Assembly (NCBI GenBank): GCA_031180725.1 | Contig: JAPSLO010000004.1 | Span: 124,001 to 188,000 of the forward strand | DNA from: Roseomonas sp. | GTDB taxonomy: Bacteria; Pseudomonadota; Alphaproteobacteria; Acetobacterales; Acetobacteraceae | Direction: 5' to 3' | Length of the DNA stretch: 64,000 nt | Shown: piece by piece, positions 1 through 7,726 of the stretch | Numbering within the stretch: the stretch's first letter is position 1 | Layout: every line of letters starts with the position of its first letter | Translations under genes and position numbers: made by a program | The notes under the pieces: generated by a model | Databases searched by the model: none | Seen by the model: only the letters and a program-made list of their open reading frames with translations | Told to the model about the DNA's origin: nothing

Positions 1-2
1 GC

Positions 3-1382
3 CGCCTGCCTCTCCATGAGGACGTCGTGCATGTCTCGTCCCATCGGCGGGTCAGCGGCCGCGTCCGCGTCACGGTCACGACGGCGGAGGAGGACGCCTC
101 CGTCGAGGGCGTGCAGCGCCGTCGGCATGCGGAGATTGAACGCGTGCCGATCGGCCGCGAGGTCGAGGCGCCACCGCCGGTACGCCGGGAAGGCGACGTC
201 GTCGTCATCCCGGTGCTGGAGGAGCGGCTTGTCCTGGTGCGCCGCCTGGTGCTGACGGAGGAAATCCGTCTGCACCTCCGCACGGAGGAAGACGCAGTGA
301 TTTTGCCGGCCAGCCGGCGCGTCCAATCTGTCGTGGTGCACCGCACCGCGGTGGCGGAAGGAGATCAGGATTTCAGCCTTACAAGCAGTGAAAAAGGACC
401 ATTTCAGATGCAGCGCACACTGATTGCCATGTTTGACAGCCGTGCCGATGCCGATCGCGCGGCCGAAGCCCTGCGGGGGCTGAATGTGCAGGTATCCAAC
501 GTGCAGGTGCATGACAGCGCCTCGACCTCCGGAGGGGCAGTCGACAGCCGGCTGGGCTTTACGGCCGAGGGCAGTTCGTGGATGCCGCAGGAAGATCGCG
601 CCATCTACCACGAGGGGCTGCGCCGCGGCGGCGCGGCCGTAACGGCTCAGGTGGCGGAGGGCGACCTTCAGCTTGCGATGGATGCCATGGAAGCTGCGGG
701 CGCCGTTGACCTGGACACGCGCGAGGCCGAGTGGCGGAGCCAGGGCTGGACGGGTGGCAGCATGGCGGGCTTCGAAGCGTCATCCGAGAACAACCCGCCC
801 GGCACAATGGCGAGCCGCGCGGCGGACAAGGTGGCCGGCACCAACATTTCCGGCGCGCATCCCGAGAACGAGACGCGCGGCACCACCTCTACCGGCGTGA
901 CCTCCGCAGGCATGACAGACGCTTCGGCTACAGGCGCTTCGGCTGGTGTGGCCTCCGGCACTGCCGCCGGCCTGACCGGGGGCGAGGAGCGCATCCCGCT
1001 CGCCGAGGAGCGGTTGCGTGTCGGCAAGCGGGAAGCCCATGGGGGGCGCGTTCGCGTGCGCAGCTATGTCGTGGAGACGCCGGTCGAGGAGCAGGTGCGG
1101 CTGCGCGAGGAGCATGTCCGCGTGGAGCGCGTGGAAGCGGACCGTGCCGCCACGGGCAGCGAGGCCGAGCTCTTCCGCGAGCGCACCATCGAGGCCGAGG
1201 AGAGCGTCGAGGAGCCCGTGGTGAGCAAGGAGGTGCGGGTCACCGGCGAGGTGGTGGTGAGCAAGGACAGCACCGAGCGCACCGAGACCATCCGCGACAC
1301 CGTCCGCCGCACGGAAGTGGATGTGGACGAGGATGCCGCCGCCAATGACCGCGAGCGCGGGCAGGGCAAGGGCGTGGCTTGA
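3..1382 (+). CDS. DUF2382 (YsnF/AvaK) stress-type protein, 5' partial, apparent in-frame fusion
   Basis: The reading frame is open from the window edge to the stop at 1382, so the gene is 5' partial or is two genes without an intervening stop. The part before 400 reads as a DUF2382 domain (charged, VPVLEERLVLVRRLVLTEE-like repeats). From the ATG at 408 a second module starts: MQRTLIAMFDSRADAD resembles the N-terminal module that often precedes DUF2382 in general-stress proteins. After a Thr/Ala/Gly-rich linker a second DUF2382 domain follows (IPLAEERLRVGKRE to about residue 445 of the reading frame). A good Shine-Dalgarno (AAGGA, 394-398) lies 9 nt before ATG 408, so a 324-aa protein from 408 may be the main product. 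The function is unknown; the family is linked to stress tolerance. Confident about the family, unsure about the fusion. Confidence 0.75.
   Translation, partial: RLPLHEDVVHVSSHRRVSGRVRVTVTTAEEDASVEGVQRRRHAEIERVPIGREVEAPPPVRREGDVVVIPVLEERLVLVRRLVLTEEIRLHLRTEEDAVILPASRRVQSVVVHRTAVAEGDQDFSLTSSEKGPFQMQRTLIAMFDSRADADRAAEALRGLNVQVSNVQVHDSASTSGGAVDSRLGFTAEGSSWMPQEDRAIYHEGLRRGGAAVTAQVAEGDLQLAMDAMEAAGAVDLDTREAEWRSQGWTGGSMAGFEASSENNPPGTMASRAADKVAGTNISGAHPENETRGTTSTGVTSAGMTDASATGASAGVASGTAAGLTGGEERIPLAEERLRVGKREAHGGRVRVRSYVVETPVEEQVRLREEHVRVERVEADRAATGSEAELFRERTIEAEESVEEPVVSKEVRVTGEVVVSKDSTERTETIRDTVRRTEVDVDEDAAANDRERGQGKGVA
391..410 (+). promoter_or_regulatory. Internal ribosome binding site and ATG inside the DUF2382 reading frame
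   Basis: The sequence aaaaaggacc precedes ATG 408, giving AAGGA with 9-nt spacing. This is a normal initiation site within an uninterrupted frame. It supports either an independent downstream gene whose upstream neighbour lost its stop codon, or an internal start producing a shorter isoform. Confidence 0.5.
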
Positions 1383-1449
1383 TCTTGGCGGACGGAACCC
1401 TCGCGGCACGGCGCGTTCTTGCCGCCACGTGCCGCGAGGGGGGCCAGCG

Positions 1450-2049
1450 ATGACACGTATCGTGACAGCCATTTTCGGCGACACGCAGGCGGCCGAGCGC
1501 GCGCGGGACAACCTGCGCGCACTCGGCGTGCCGCCGCAGCGCATCGGCCTCTACCACCCTGGTCAGGTCGAGCCGGCGACGCGGGACGCCATCGGCAGTG
1601 AGCCGGGCTTGCCGGCCCTGCTGGATGCCCTGTTCCTGCCCGAGTCGGACGCTGCCGCCCACCGGGAGGCGCTGCGGCGTGGCCATCTGGTGGTCTCCGC
1701 CGAGGCGGAGCCCGAGCAGGTCGAGGCGGTGCACCGCGCGATGGAGGAGGCCGGCGCTGTCGATTTCGACGCCGCCGAGGAAGGCTGGCGGCGCGAGGGC
1801 TGGAGCCCGGCGGTCATGGCCGGGGCTGTGAGCGGCACCAGCGCGCCCGCTGCCGCCATGCCCGGCACTGGCGGGTTGGACCCCATGGGCGCGCGGCGGA
1901 TCGCGGAGGCCGGCCGGATGGGCGGCGAGGCGGCCACGGACCCGGCCGGCCGCGACCCCCGGCACGTCGCGCGGCGCGAACCGCCGATCGGCCGGGCCAG
2001 GTCCTATGTGATCGAGGCGCCGCTCGCCGAGCAGCGACGGGATTCGTAA
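1450..2049 (+). CDS. Stress-protein N-terminal module with truncated DUF2382 tail
   Basis: The 199-aa protein starts MTRIVTAIFGDTQAAERA and parallels the upstream gene: the same N-terminal module (MQRTLIAMFDSRADAD), the same AGAVDFDAAEEGWRREGW-like segment and a Gly/Ala linker. The ATG at 1450 follows a G-rich Shine-Dalgarno (gcgaggggggcc), which fixes the start. The C-terminus reads ARSYVIEAPLAEQ and then stops. This is the point where the neighbour's DUF2382 domain begins (VRSYVVETPVEEQ), so nearly all of the DUF2382 domain is missing. It is probably a tandem duplicate that was shortened. No catalytic residues are recognisable and its function is unknown. Confidence 0.75.
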   Translation: MTRIVTAIFGDTQAAERARDNLRALGVPPQRIGLYHPGQVEPATRDAIGSEPGLPALLDALFLPESDAAAHREALRRGHLVVSAEAEPEQVEAVHRAMEEAGAVDFDAAEEGWRREGWSPAVMAGAVSGTSAPAAAMPGTGGLDPMGARRIAEAGRMGGEAATDPAGRDPRHVARREPPIGRARSYVIEAPLAEQRRDS

Positions 2050-2095
2050 ATCGGCAGGTGGGCCGCCTGACAGCTGCCGCGCAGGGCGCGGCTGG

Positions 2096-2818
2096 CTAGC
2101 CTTCCCATCGCGCAGCGTCGCGGCGCGGATAGCCCATAGCGTCGAGATAGGGACCGAAGCACGCATCCACCCGGGCGCGCTCCTCGGAGCCCAACTCCGC
2201 CCGGTGCCGCTCCGGTACCGCCTTGTTGCGGTGGGTGAAGGCGATCCGGCCGGCGTAGAAGCGCACGGGCCAATGTGGCACGCGCAGGCCGAGATGGGCC
2301 TCGATCGCATCGATCGCCGCGTCCATCTGGAAGGCGCAGGTCTCGTAGCGCAGCTCCAGCACCCTTGGCAGGTCACGCCAGACGGCGAGTTCCTCGAGAT
2401 ACCCCGCCACCCGTGCCGCGGCGTCTTCCAGCGTGACGAATTCCGAGAAGGCCTGCTGCCCGGCGGCGCGCGCGGCGCGGCCGGCATCGCAGAGGGAGAG
2501 GCAGATATCCCGGGGGTCGCGGTGGTTCAGGATCGCCGCTGCCTCGCCCCGCGCAGCCAGCGCGCGATAGGCAGCAATCCATGCCGGTCCGGGCCGGTCA
2601 TGCGTCTTGATAAGCAAGATCCTGCGGCCCGCCCGCGCCGCGACGGCGTGCAGCAGGGTGGGGTCCAGGGTCTGGTGGAAATTCACCTTGTGGCCCGGCG
2701 TACGCAGGGGATGCGGCAGGCGCCATTGCGGGTGGCCGGCCAGCACGGCGATAGCGCGCGTCATCTGGAAGGCCAGCGTGCTGCCCGATTTCGGAATGCC
2801 GTAGCAGAAGACGATCAC
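2096..2818 (-). CDS. Sulfotransferase family protein
   Basis: The 240-aa protein begins MIVFCYGIPKSGSTLAFQM. GIPKSGST is the P-loop-like 5'-phosphosulfate binding motif of PAPS-dependent sulfotransferases. NHRDPRDICLS near residue 100 fits the second, 3'-phosphate binding region (an Arg/Ser-containing strand and helix). Length and architecture match short bacterial sulfotransferases that modify glycans or lipids, but the acceptor cannot be read. It is single-copy and convergent with the DUF2382 genes, with no sulfate-activation genes nearby. Related families of unknown activity share the same P-loop, so the acceptor and even the chemistry are inferred. Confidence 0.75.
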   Translation of the reverse strand: MIVFCYGIPKSGSTLAFQMTRAIAVLAGHPQWRLPHPLRTPGHKVNFHQTLDPTLLHAVAARAGRRILLIKTHDRPGPAWIAAYRALAARGEAAAILNHRDPRDICLSLCDAGRAARAAGQQAFSEFVTLEDAAARVAGYLEELAVWRDLPRVLELRYETCAFQMDAAIDAIEAHLGLRVPHWPVRFYAGRIAFTHRNKAVPERHRAELGSEERARVDACFGPYLDAMGYPRRDAARWEG

Positions 2819-2989
2819 CTGGCGGCCGCGCCCCGCGGTCCGGGCGCGCCCAGGGCGCGCTGACCGGCATTCCTGGTCATCCCACCTCTCACCTCGCCCG
2901 CGCCCTGACCGCCTCCGGCAGGCTAGGCGCAGCGCGACACTGCATGGAAGTGGCGGAAAGGAGCACCGCCCGCCGCCGCGGGCCAGACC

Positions 2990-3886
2990 CTAGATCAGGA
3001 ATCCCACGCTGCCGACCTCCCGCACGTCATAACCGCCCAGCCGCGCGGCGCGGGCCTGGAAAAGCTCGGTGCGGGCGAAGGCCAGCAGCTTCTGCAAGGG
3101 CGGCTCGAACCAGTCGCGCGGGCGAGCCACTAGATCGAAGCGCTCCTTCACCAGTGGCACGAAATGCAGTCCGCGCGAAGCGGCCTCCGCCCGCACGCCG
3201 AAGCCGGCATCGGCGCGGCCTTCCGCCACTGCGGCCGCCACCTCGTCATGGCTGGCGGCCGGCGCCGGCAGGAAGCGCAGCGCATCCAGCCGCAGCCCGG
3301 CCTCGGTCAACAGGTGGATCAGCAACAGATGGCTGCCGGCGCGGCTCTGCCGGCCGGCGACCGTCACACTGGGGCGCGCCAGATCCTCGACCTTCTGCAG
3401 GTTGCGCGGATTGCCCGCGGGCAGGATCAGCCCCTGCTCCCGCCAGGCCCAGACCAGCCCCACCAGCGGCTCACCCGGCAGCTCGGCGCGGCAGGCAGCC
3501 TCGTTGTAGGTGCCGCTGTCCGGGTCCAGTACATGAGTCGCGGCGCCGATCGCCTCCCGCGCCGCCAGCGCCGCCAGCCCGTCCAGGCTGCCGCCGATGC
3601 GCATCGCGAGGCCGCAGCCCGATTGGCGGATCGCCCAATCCAGCAGCGGGTCGTGGCTGCCGGCCAGGATGGGCGGCGGCACCAGGCGCTGGCCCGGCGC
3701 CTCTGCCTGACGGGCCAGCCAGAGCAGTAGGGCGGCGCGGGGGAACAGCCATTTGCCACCGAGCTGGGCGGCCGGCAGCTTCGCCCCGCGCGCTAAGTCG
3801 TACAGGGCACGTTCGGACAGCCGCAATAGCTGGGCGGCTTCCTTCAGGGTCAGGATCTCGGGTTGCGTTCCGGCAGCCATCGGCAA
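2990..3886 (-). CDS. Helix-turn-helix regulator with periplasmic-binding-protein-like domain (Mo/W type)
   Basis: The 298-aa protein starts with an excisionase/MerR-like DNA-binding domain (residues about 10-60, LTLKEAAQLLRLSERALYDL and a GGKWLFPR wing). It is followed by a substrate-binding-protein-like domain of the PF12727 type (AGSHDPLLDWAIRQ, FVPLVKERFDLVAR). This architecture is known for one-component regulators of molybdate and tungstate transport. It is divergent from a TupBC-like ABC operon with a 115-bp shared promoter region, which supports that role. That region contains repeated GGCAA/GCCAA elements (3891-3925) that could be its operator. The ligand is inferred, not shown. Confidence 0.8.
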   Translation of the reverse strand: MPMAAGTQPEILTLKEAAQLLRLSERALYDLARGAKLPAAQLGGKWLFPRAALLLWLARQAEAPGQRLVPPPILAGSHDPLLDWAIRQSGCGLAMRIGGSLDGLAALAAREAIGAATHVLDPDSGTYNEAACRAELPGEPLVGLVWAWREQGLILPAGNPRNLQKVEDLARPSVTVAGRQSRAGSHLLLIHLLTEAGLRLDALRFLPAPAASHDEVAAAVAEGRADAGFGVRAEAASRGLHFVPLVKERFDLVARPRDWFEPPLQKLLAFARTELFQARAARLGGYDVREVGSVGFLI

Positions 3887-4001
3887 GAATTGGCAAACTC
3901 TGCGAAAATCGCCAAGAGACCCTTGCTTGCCCGCGAAACCTGCCGGTCTTTAGCCTCAGAACCGGACAGCACGCCCGGCTCTGAACCCTGGCTGCCACGG
4001 C

Positions 4002-4706
4002 ATGAACGACCTGGGAATGGCTTTCGCAACGGCCTTCGGCCTGATCGTCGGGGGAGATGCCGCGCTGTGGCACATCATCGGGCTGTCGCTCCGCGTCTCG
4101 CTTTCGGCGGTGGCGGTGGCGGCGCTGGTGGGCCTGCCGTTGGGCGCGGTGCTGGCGGTGATGCGCTTCCCTGGCCGGCGTGCGGTGGTGGTGGCGCTGA
4201 ACGCGCTGATGGGCCTGCCGCCGGTGGTGGCCGGGCTGGTGATCTACCTGCTGCTGTCGCGCAGCGGCCCGCTCGGCAGCTTCGGCCTGCTCTTCACCCC
4301 CGCCGCCATGGTCATCGCCCAGGCCGTGCTGATCGCCCCCATTCTGGCCGCCCTGGCGCGCGAGGCACTCTCCGGCCTCTGGGAGGAATACCGCGACCAG
4401 CTCCGCTCCTTCGGCGCTGGCCCGGCGCGCGCCGTGCCGACGCTGATCTGGGATGGCCGCTTCGCGCTGTTCACCGTGCTGCTGGCCGGCTTCGGCCGCG
4501 CCGCGGCGGAAGTGGGGGCGGTAATGGTGGTGGGCGGCAATATCGAAGGCTTCACCCGCGTCATGACCACCGCCATCGCGCTGGAGACCAGCAAGGGCGA
4601 CCTGCCGCTCGCCCTGGCGCTGGGCCTGGTGCTGATGGGAATCGTGCTGGCGGTGAATGCGCTGGCCCAGGCGCTGCGCGAGATCGCGGCGCGGCAGGGA
4701 GCATAG
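4002..4706 (+). CDS. tupB: ABC transporter permease, tungstate TupB-like
   Basis: The 234-aa hydrophobic protein has about five membrane segments and the binding-protein-dependent permease loop (EEYRDQLRSFGAGPARAVPT, the EAA-type contact with the ATPase). The end of the protein, AAAEVGAVMVVGGNIEGFTR and TTAIALETSKGDLPLALALG, is characteristic of TupB/WtpB permeases. Tungstate or molybdate import is the known role of this family. The gene is the first of the operon, divergent from the PBP-domain regulator, and its stop codon touches the next ATG. No intact TupA binding protein is present in the window. Confidence 0.8.
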   Translation: MNDLGMAFATAFGLIVGGDAALWHIIGLSLRVSLSAVAVAALVGLPLGAVLAVMRFPGRRAVVVALNALMGLPPVVAGLVIYLLLSRSGPLGSFGLLFTPAAMVIAQAVLIAPILAALAREALSGLWEEYRDQLRSFGAGPARAVPTLIWDGRFALFTVLLAGFGRAAAEVGAVMVVGGNIEGFTRVMTTAIALETSKGDLPLALALGLVLMGIVLAVNALAQALREIAARQGA

Positions 4707-5423
4707 ATGCGCGCGAGGGCCACCTGCCTGCCGCTGGAGGTCGAGGGCCTGCGCTTCGCTGCCGGCGGCGCCGAGATCCTGCGCGGGCTGGACTTCACCC
4801 TGGACGCCGGCGCGCCGACGCTGATCCTCGGCCCCAACGGCGCCGGCAAATCCGTGCTGCTGCGCCTGCTGCACGGGCTGCTTTCCCCCACCGGTGGCGC
4901 GGTGCGCTGGGCATTGCCGGAGGCCGAGGTGCGCCGTCGCCAAGCCATGGTCTTCCAGCGCCCCGTCATGCTTCGCCGCAGCGTGCTGGCCAATGCGCTC
5001 TACCCGCTGCGCCTGGCGGGCATGCCGCAGCCCAAGGAAGCGGCGCGCGAGGCGCTGGCGCGGGTCGGCCTGGCGGCGCTGGCCGAGCGCCCCGCCCGCG
5101 CCCTTTCGGGGGGCGAGCAGCAGCGCCTGGCGCTGGCCCGCGCCTGGGCGCTGGCGCCGGAGGTGCTGTTCCTCGATGAACCCACGGCCTCTCTCGACCC
5201 CGCCGCCACGCGCCAGGTGGAGGAGATCGTGGCCGCCATCGCGGCCTCCGGCACCAAGGTGGTGATGACCACGCATGATCTCGGCCAGGCGCGCCGCCTT
5301 GCCGGCGAGGTGCTGCTGCTGTTGCACGGCACGCTGCATGCCCGCGGCCCTGCAAAGGCCTTCTTCGATTCCCCTCCCACGGAACAGGCCGCCGCCTTCC
5401 TGCGCGGCGACCTGGTGTGGTGA
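4707..5423 (+). CDS. tupC: ABC transporter ATP-binding protein, tungstate TupC-like
   Basis: The 238-aa ATPase has Walker A GPNGAGKS (residues about 47-54), the signature LSGGEQQRLALARAW, Walker B VLFLDEPTASLD and the switch histidine in MTTHDLGQA. ATG 4707 follows the tupB stop directly (TAGATG), so the pair is translationally coupled. It energises import by the TupB permease at the inner membrane. Substrate specificity is inferred from tupB and the divergent regulator, because the ATPase sequence alone cannot separate tungstate from other oxyanions. Confidence 0.85.
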   Translation: MRARATCLPLEVEGLRFAAGGAEILRGLDFTLDAGAPTLILGPNGAGKSVLLRLLHGLLSPTGGAVRWALPEAEVRRRQAMVFQRPVMLRRSVLANALYPLRLAGMPQPKEAAREALARVGLAALAERPARALSGGEQQRLALARAWALAPEVLFLDEPTASLDPAATRQVEEIVAAIAASGTKVVMTTHDLGQARRLAGEVLLLLHGTLHARGPAKAFFDSPPTEQAAAFLRGDLVW

Positions 5424-5451
5424 GGGCCTGGCGGCCAGCGGCAGACATGCG

Positions 5452-5694
5452 ATGCATCACCACCGTTGCGCCGCCGGGCCGCTTGCCGTGGGCGCGGAGT
5501 ATGGGATGGTGGTGCAGGGGAAAGGCCCTGCCGCGGCGCGGCCAGGGCTGTTCATCCTCGCGCCCGCCGGCCAGGTCATCCTCGCGCGGCATGGCTTCGA
5601 GGCCCCGGCGCTGCCGAAGGAGGGAAGGCCTGTGACCATTGCCGCCCACACCCGCCCGGCCGCGCTGCGCGGCCTCCTGGCGCGGGGGGGATGA
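5452..5694 (+). pseudogene. C-terminal fragment of a ModA-like oxyanion-binding protein
   Basis: This is an 80-codon frame from ATG 5452 to TGA 5694. It contains GAEYGMVV and then ARPGLFILAPAGQVILARHG, closely resembling the last 60 or so residues of molybdate-type binding proteins (LSPEGQAILARHGF). The two lobes, signal peptide and ligand-binding residues of such a protein are absent, and the frame upstream runs into tupC antisense to sense. The stop overlaps the start of the next gene (ATGA). It is most likely the remnant of a deleted binding protein; a functional small protein cannot be excluded because the overlap is preserved. Confidence 0.5.
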
Positions 5695-6728
5695 GCATGC
5701 GCCGTCGCGCGCTGCTCGCCGCGCCAGCCCTGCTGGTCACAGCGCCTGGGCACGCGAAGGAAGTGGCCGATGCCACCGGGCGCCGCGTGCCGGTGCCGGG
5801 CCAGGTGCGCCGCGTCTTTCCCGCCGGCCCGCCGGCCGCGATCCTGGTCTACAGCCTGGCGCCGGATCTGCTGGCCGGCTGGCCCGGGCGTCCGCCGCGG
5901 CCGCAAGAGGCCGCCTTCATGGACCCCGCCGCCGCCGCCCTGCCGGAGATCGGCCGCCTGACCGGGCGCGACAACACGGCCAATCTGGAAGCGGTGCTGG
6001 CCGCGCGGCCAGACCTGGTGCTGGATTATGGCTCGGTCTCGCCGATCCATGTGCAGCTCGCCGAGCGCGTGCAGGCGCAGACCGGCATCCCGACCCTGCT
6101 GCTGGATGGCGGGCTGGCACAGATCCCGGAAACCTATCTTCAGCTCGGCACCATCCTCGGCCGCGAGCAGGCCGCCGAGGAACGCGCCGGCATGGCCGAC
6201 CTGATCCTGATGGAGGCGCGGCAATTCGCCGCGCGTCTGCGCCAGCGCGGCCGGCCGCGCATCTTCTATGCGCGCGGGCCGCGCGGGGCGGAAACCGGCC
6301 TGCGCGGCTCCATCACCACCGAGATCATCGAATTCGCGGGCGCCGAGAATGTCGCCGTCGGCCAGCAGGGCGCGCGCGGCCTGGCGCAGGTCTCGGCGGA
6401 ACAGGTGCTGGCCTGGGACCCGGACTGGGTGATCTCGCTGAACCCCGCCTTCGTGGATTTCGCGCGGCAGGATCCCGTCTGGCGCAGCCTTCGCGCGGTG
6501 AAGGAAGGTCGGCTGGCGCTGGCGCCGGCCCTGCCCTTCGGCTGGGTGGATTTCCCGCCGGCGGTCAACCGGCTGCTGGGACTGATGTGGCTGCCCGTGC
6601 TGTTCGGCCTGCGCCCAGCCGATGAGCTGCCAGCGCGGGTCGAGGCCTTCCACGCCCTGTTCTATCACCGCCGCCCGAGCGCGGCGCAGCTCGCGCAGCT
6701 TCTGCAGGGCTCCTTGCCTCGCACATGA
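5691..6728 (+). CDS. ABC transporter substrate-binding protein, class III (BtuF/FepB/MolA type)
   Basis: The 345-aa protein has a short signal peptide (MSMRRRALLAAPALLVTAPGHA) and the two-lobed metal-chelate binding fold. Typical segments are LEAVLAARPDLVL, a long backbone helix around residues 150-180, and EQVLAWDPDWVISLNP. ATG 5691 or 5697 follows a run of seven G; 5691 overlaps the preceding stop. The gene is the binding component for the FecCD permease and ATPase that follow. Family members bind siderophores, haem, cobalamin or, in Haemophilus MolA, molybdate/tungstate. The neighbouring Mo/W regulator and TupBC make an oxyanion the leading guess, but an iron chelate remains possible. Confidence 0.8.
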   Translation: MSMRRRALLAAPALLVTAPGHAKEVADATGRRVPVPGQVRRVFPAGPPAAILVYSLAPDLLAGWPGRPPRPQEAAFMDPAAAALPEIGRLTGRDNTANLEAVLAARPDLVLDYGSVSPIHVQLAERVQAQTGIPTLLLDGGLAQIPETYLQLGTILGREQAAEERAGMADLILMEARQFAARLRQRGRPRIFYARGPRGAETGLRGSITTEIIEFAGAENVAVGQQGARGLAQVSAEQVLAWDPDWVISLNPAFVDFARQDPVWRSLRAVKEGRLALAPALPFGWVDFPPAVNRLLGLMWLPVLFGLRPADELPARVEAFHALFYHRRPSAAQLAQLLQGSLPRT

Positions 6729-7726
6729 GGGGCGCACTGGCCTGGGGCCTCGGGGTTGCCGCGCTGGCCGCGGCGGTGCTCGGCGCGCTCTCCGTCGGGC
6801 GTTTCCCGATCTCGGCGGGGCAGCTACTGCGTCTGGCCAGCGGCGGAGAGGGCGTGGATGCCGCCGCGGCGGCGGTGTTCTGGAACATCCGCCTGCCGCG
6901 CGTGGCCGGCGCGATGCTGGTGGGCGCCGCGCTGGCCGGTGCCGGCGCCGCCTTCCAGGCGATGTTCCGCAATCCGCTGGCCTCGCCCGATCTGCTTGGC
7001 GTCTCGGCCGGCGCTTCGCTCGGCGCGGTGGTCGGAATCTTCCTGGGCCTGCCGGTGGTGGCGGTGCAGGGCGCGGCCTTCGCGGGCGGGCTGGCAGCGG
7101 TCGGCGGGGTGGCGGCACTGGCGCGGCTGGTGAGGGCGGAGGGCGGCGACCCGCTGCTGGTGCTGGTGCTGGCCGGCATTGCGCTCGGCGCGCTGGTGGG
7201 GGCGGCGATCAGCCTACTGAAGGTCTTCGCCGATCCCTACGACCAGCTTCCCGCCATCACCTTCTGGCTGCTGGGCACGCTGTCGGGCGCCAATCGCGAG
7301 GACCTGCTGGCGGCAGCACTGCCGGCGCTGATCGGCATCGCCGTGCTGGCGCTGCTCCGCTGGCGGCTAAATCTGCTGACGCTGTCCGAGGACGAGGCGA
7401 AGGCGCTGGGCGTCGCCACCGGCCCGCTGCGCGCGGCGGCCATCGCCGGCGCCACGCTCGCCACCGCCGCCGTCACCGCACTGGCGGGCGCCATCGGCTG
7501 GATTGGGCTGGTGGTGCCGCATGCGGCGCGGCTACTGGGCGGGCCGGAATTGTCGCGGCTGATCCCCCTTTCCATGCTGCTGGGCGCGGCCTTCCTGCTG
7601 GGCGTGGATACGCTCGCACGCTCCGCCGGCCGCACGGAGGTGCCACTGGGCATCCTGACCGCCGCGCTCGGCACGCCACTGTTCCTCTATCTCCTGGCCA
7701 CCGCCGCAAGGCGCGGCGCGGCATGA
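6725..7726 (+). CDS. FecCD-family ABC transporter permease (BtuC/MolB type)
   Basis: The 333-aa protein has about ten predicted membrane segments. Family motifs include RLPRVAGAMLVGAALAGAGA (residues about 58-77), NPLASPDLLGVSAGASLGAV and, near the C-terminus, GAIGWIGLVVPHAARLLGG. The start overlaps the binding-protein stop (ATGA) and the stop overlaps the ATPase start (ATGA), so the three genes form one translationally coupled importer. It forms the inner-membrane channel. The substrate is the same open question as for the binding protein. Confidence 0.88.
   Translation: MRGALAWGLGVAALAAAVLGALSVGRFPISAGQLLRLASGGEGVDAAAAAVFWNIRLPRVAGAMLVGAALAGAGAAFQAMFRNPLASPDLLGVSAGASLGAVVGIFLGLPVVAVQGAAFAGGLAAVGGVAALARLVRAEGGDPLLVLVLAGIALGALVGAAISLLKVFADPYDQLPAITFWLLGTLSGANREDLLAAALPALIGIAVLALLRWRLNLLTLSEDEAKALGVATGPLRAAAIAGATLATAAVTALAGAIGWIGLVVPHAARLLGGPELSRLIPLSMLLGAAFLLGVDTLARSAGRTEVPLGILTAALGTPLFLYLLATAARRGAA

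Noticed and set aside
3471-5339. A long minus-strand frame opposite tupBC
   Set aside because: Amino-acid composition is His/Gln/Arg-rich without motifs, typical of GC-rich antisense frames; tupB and tupC on the plus strand have clear family signatures.
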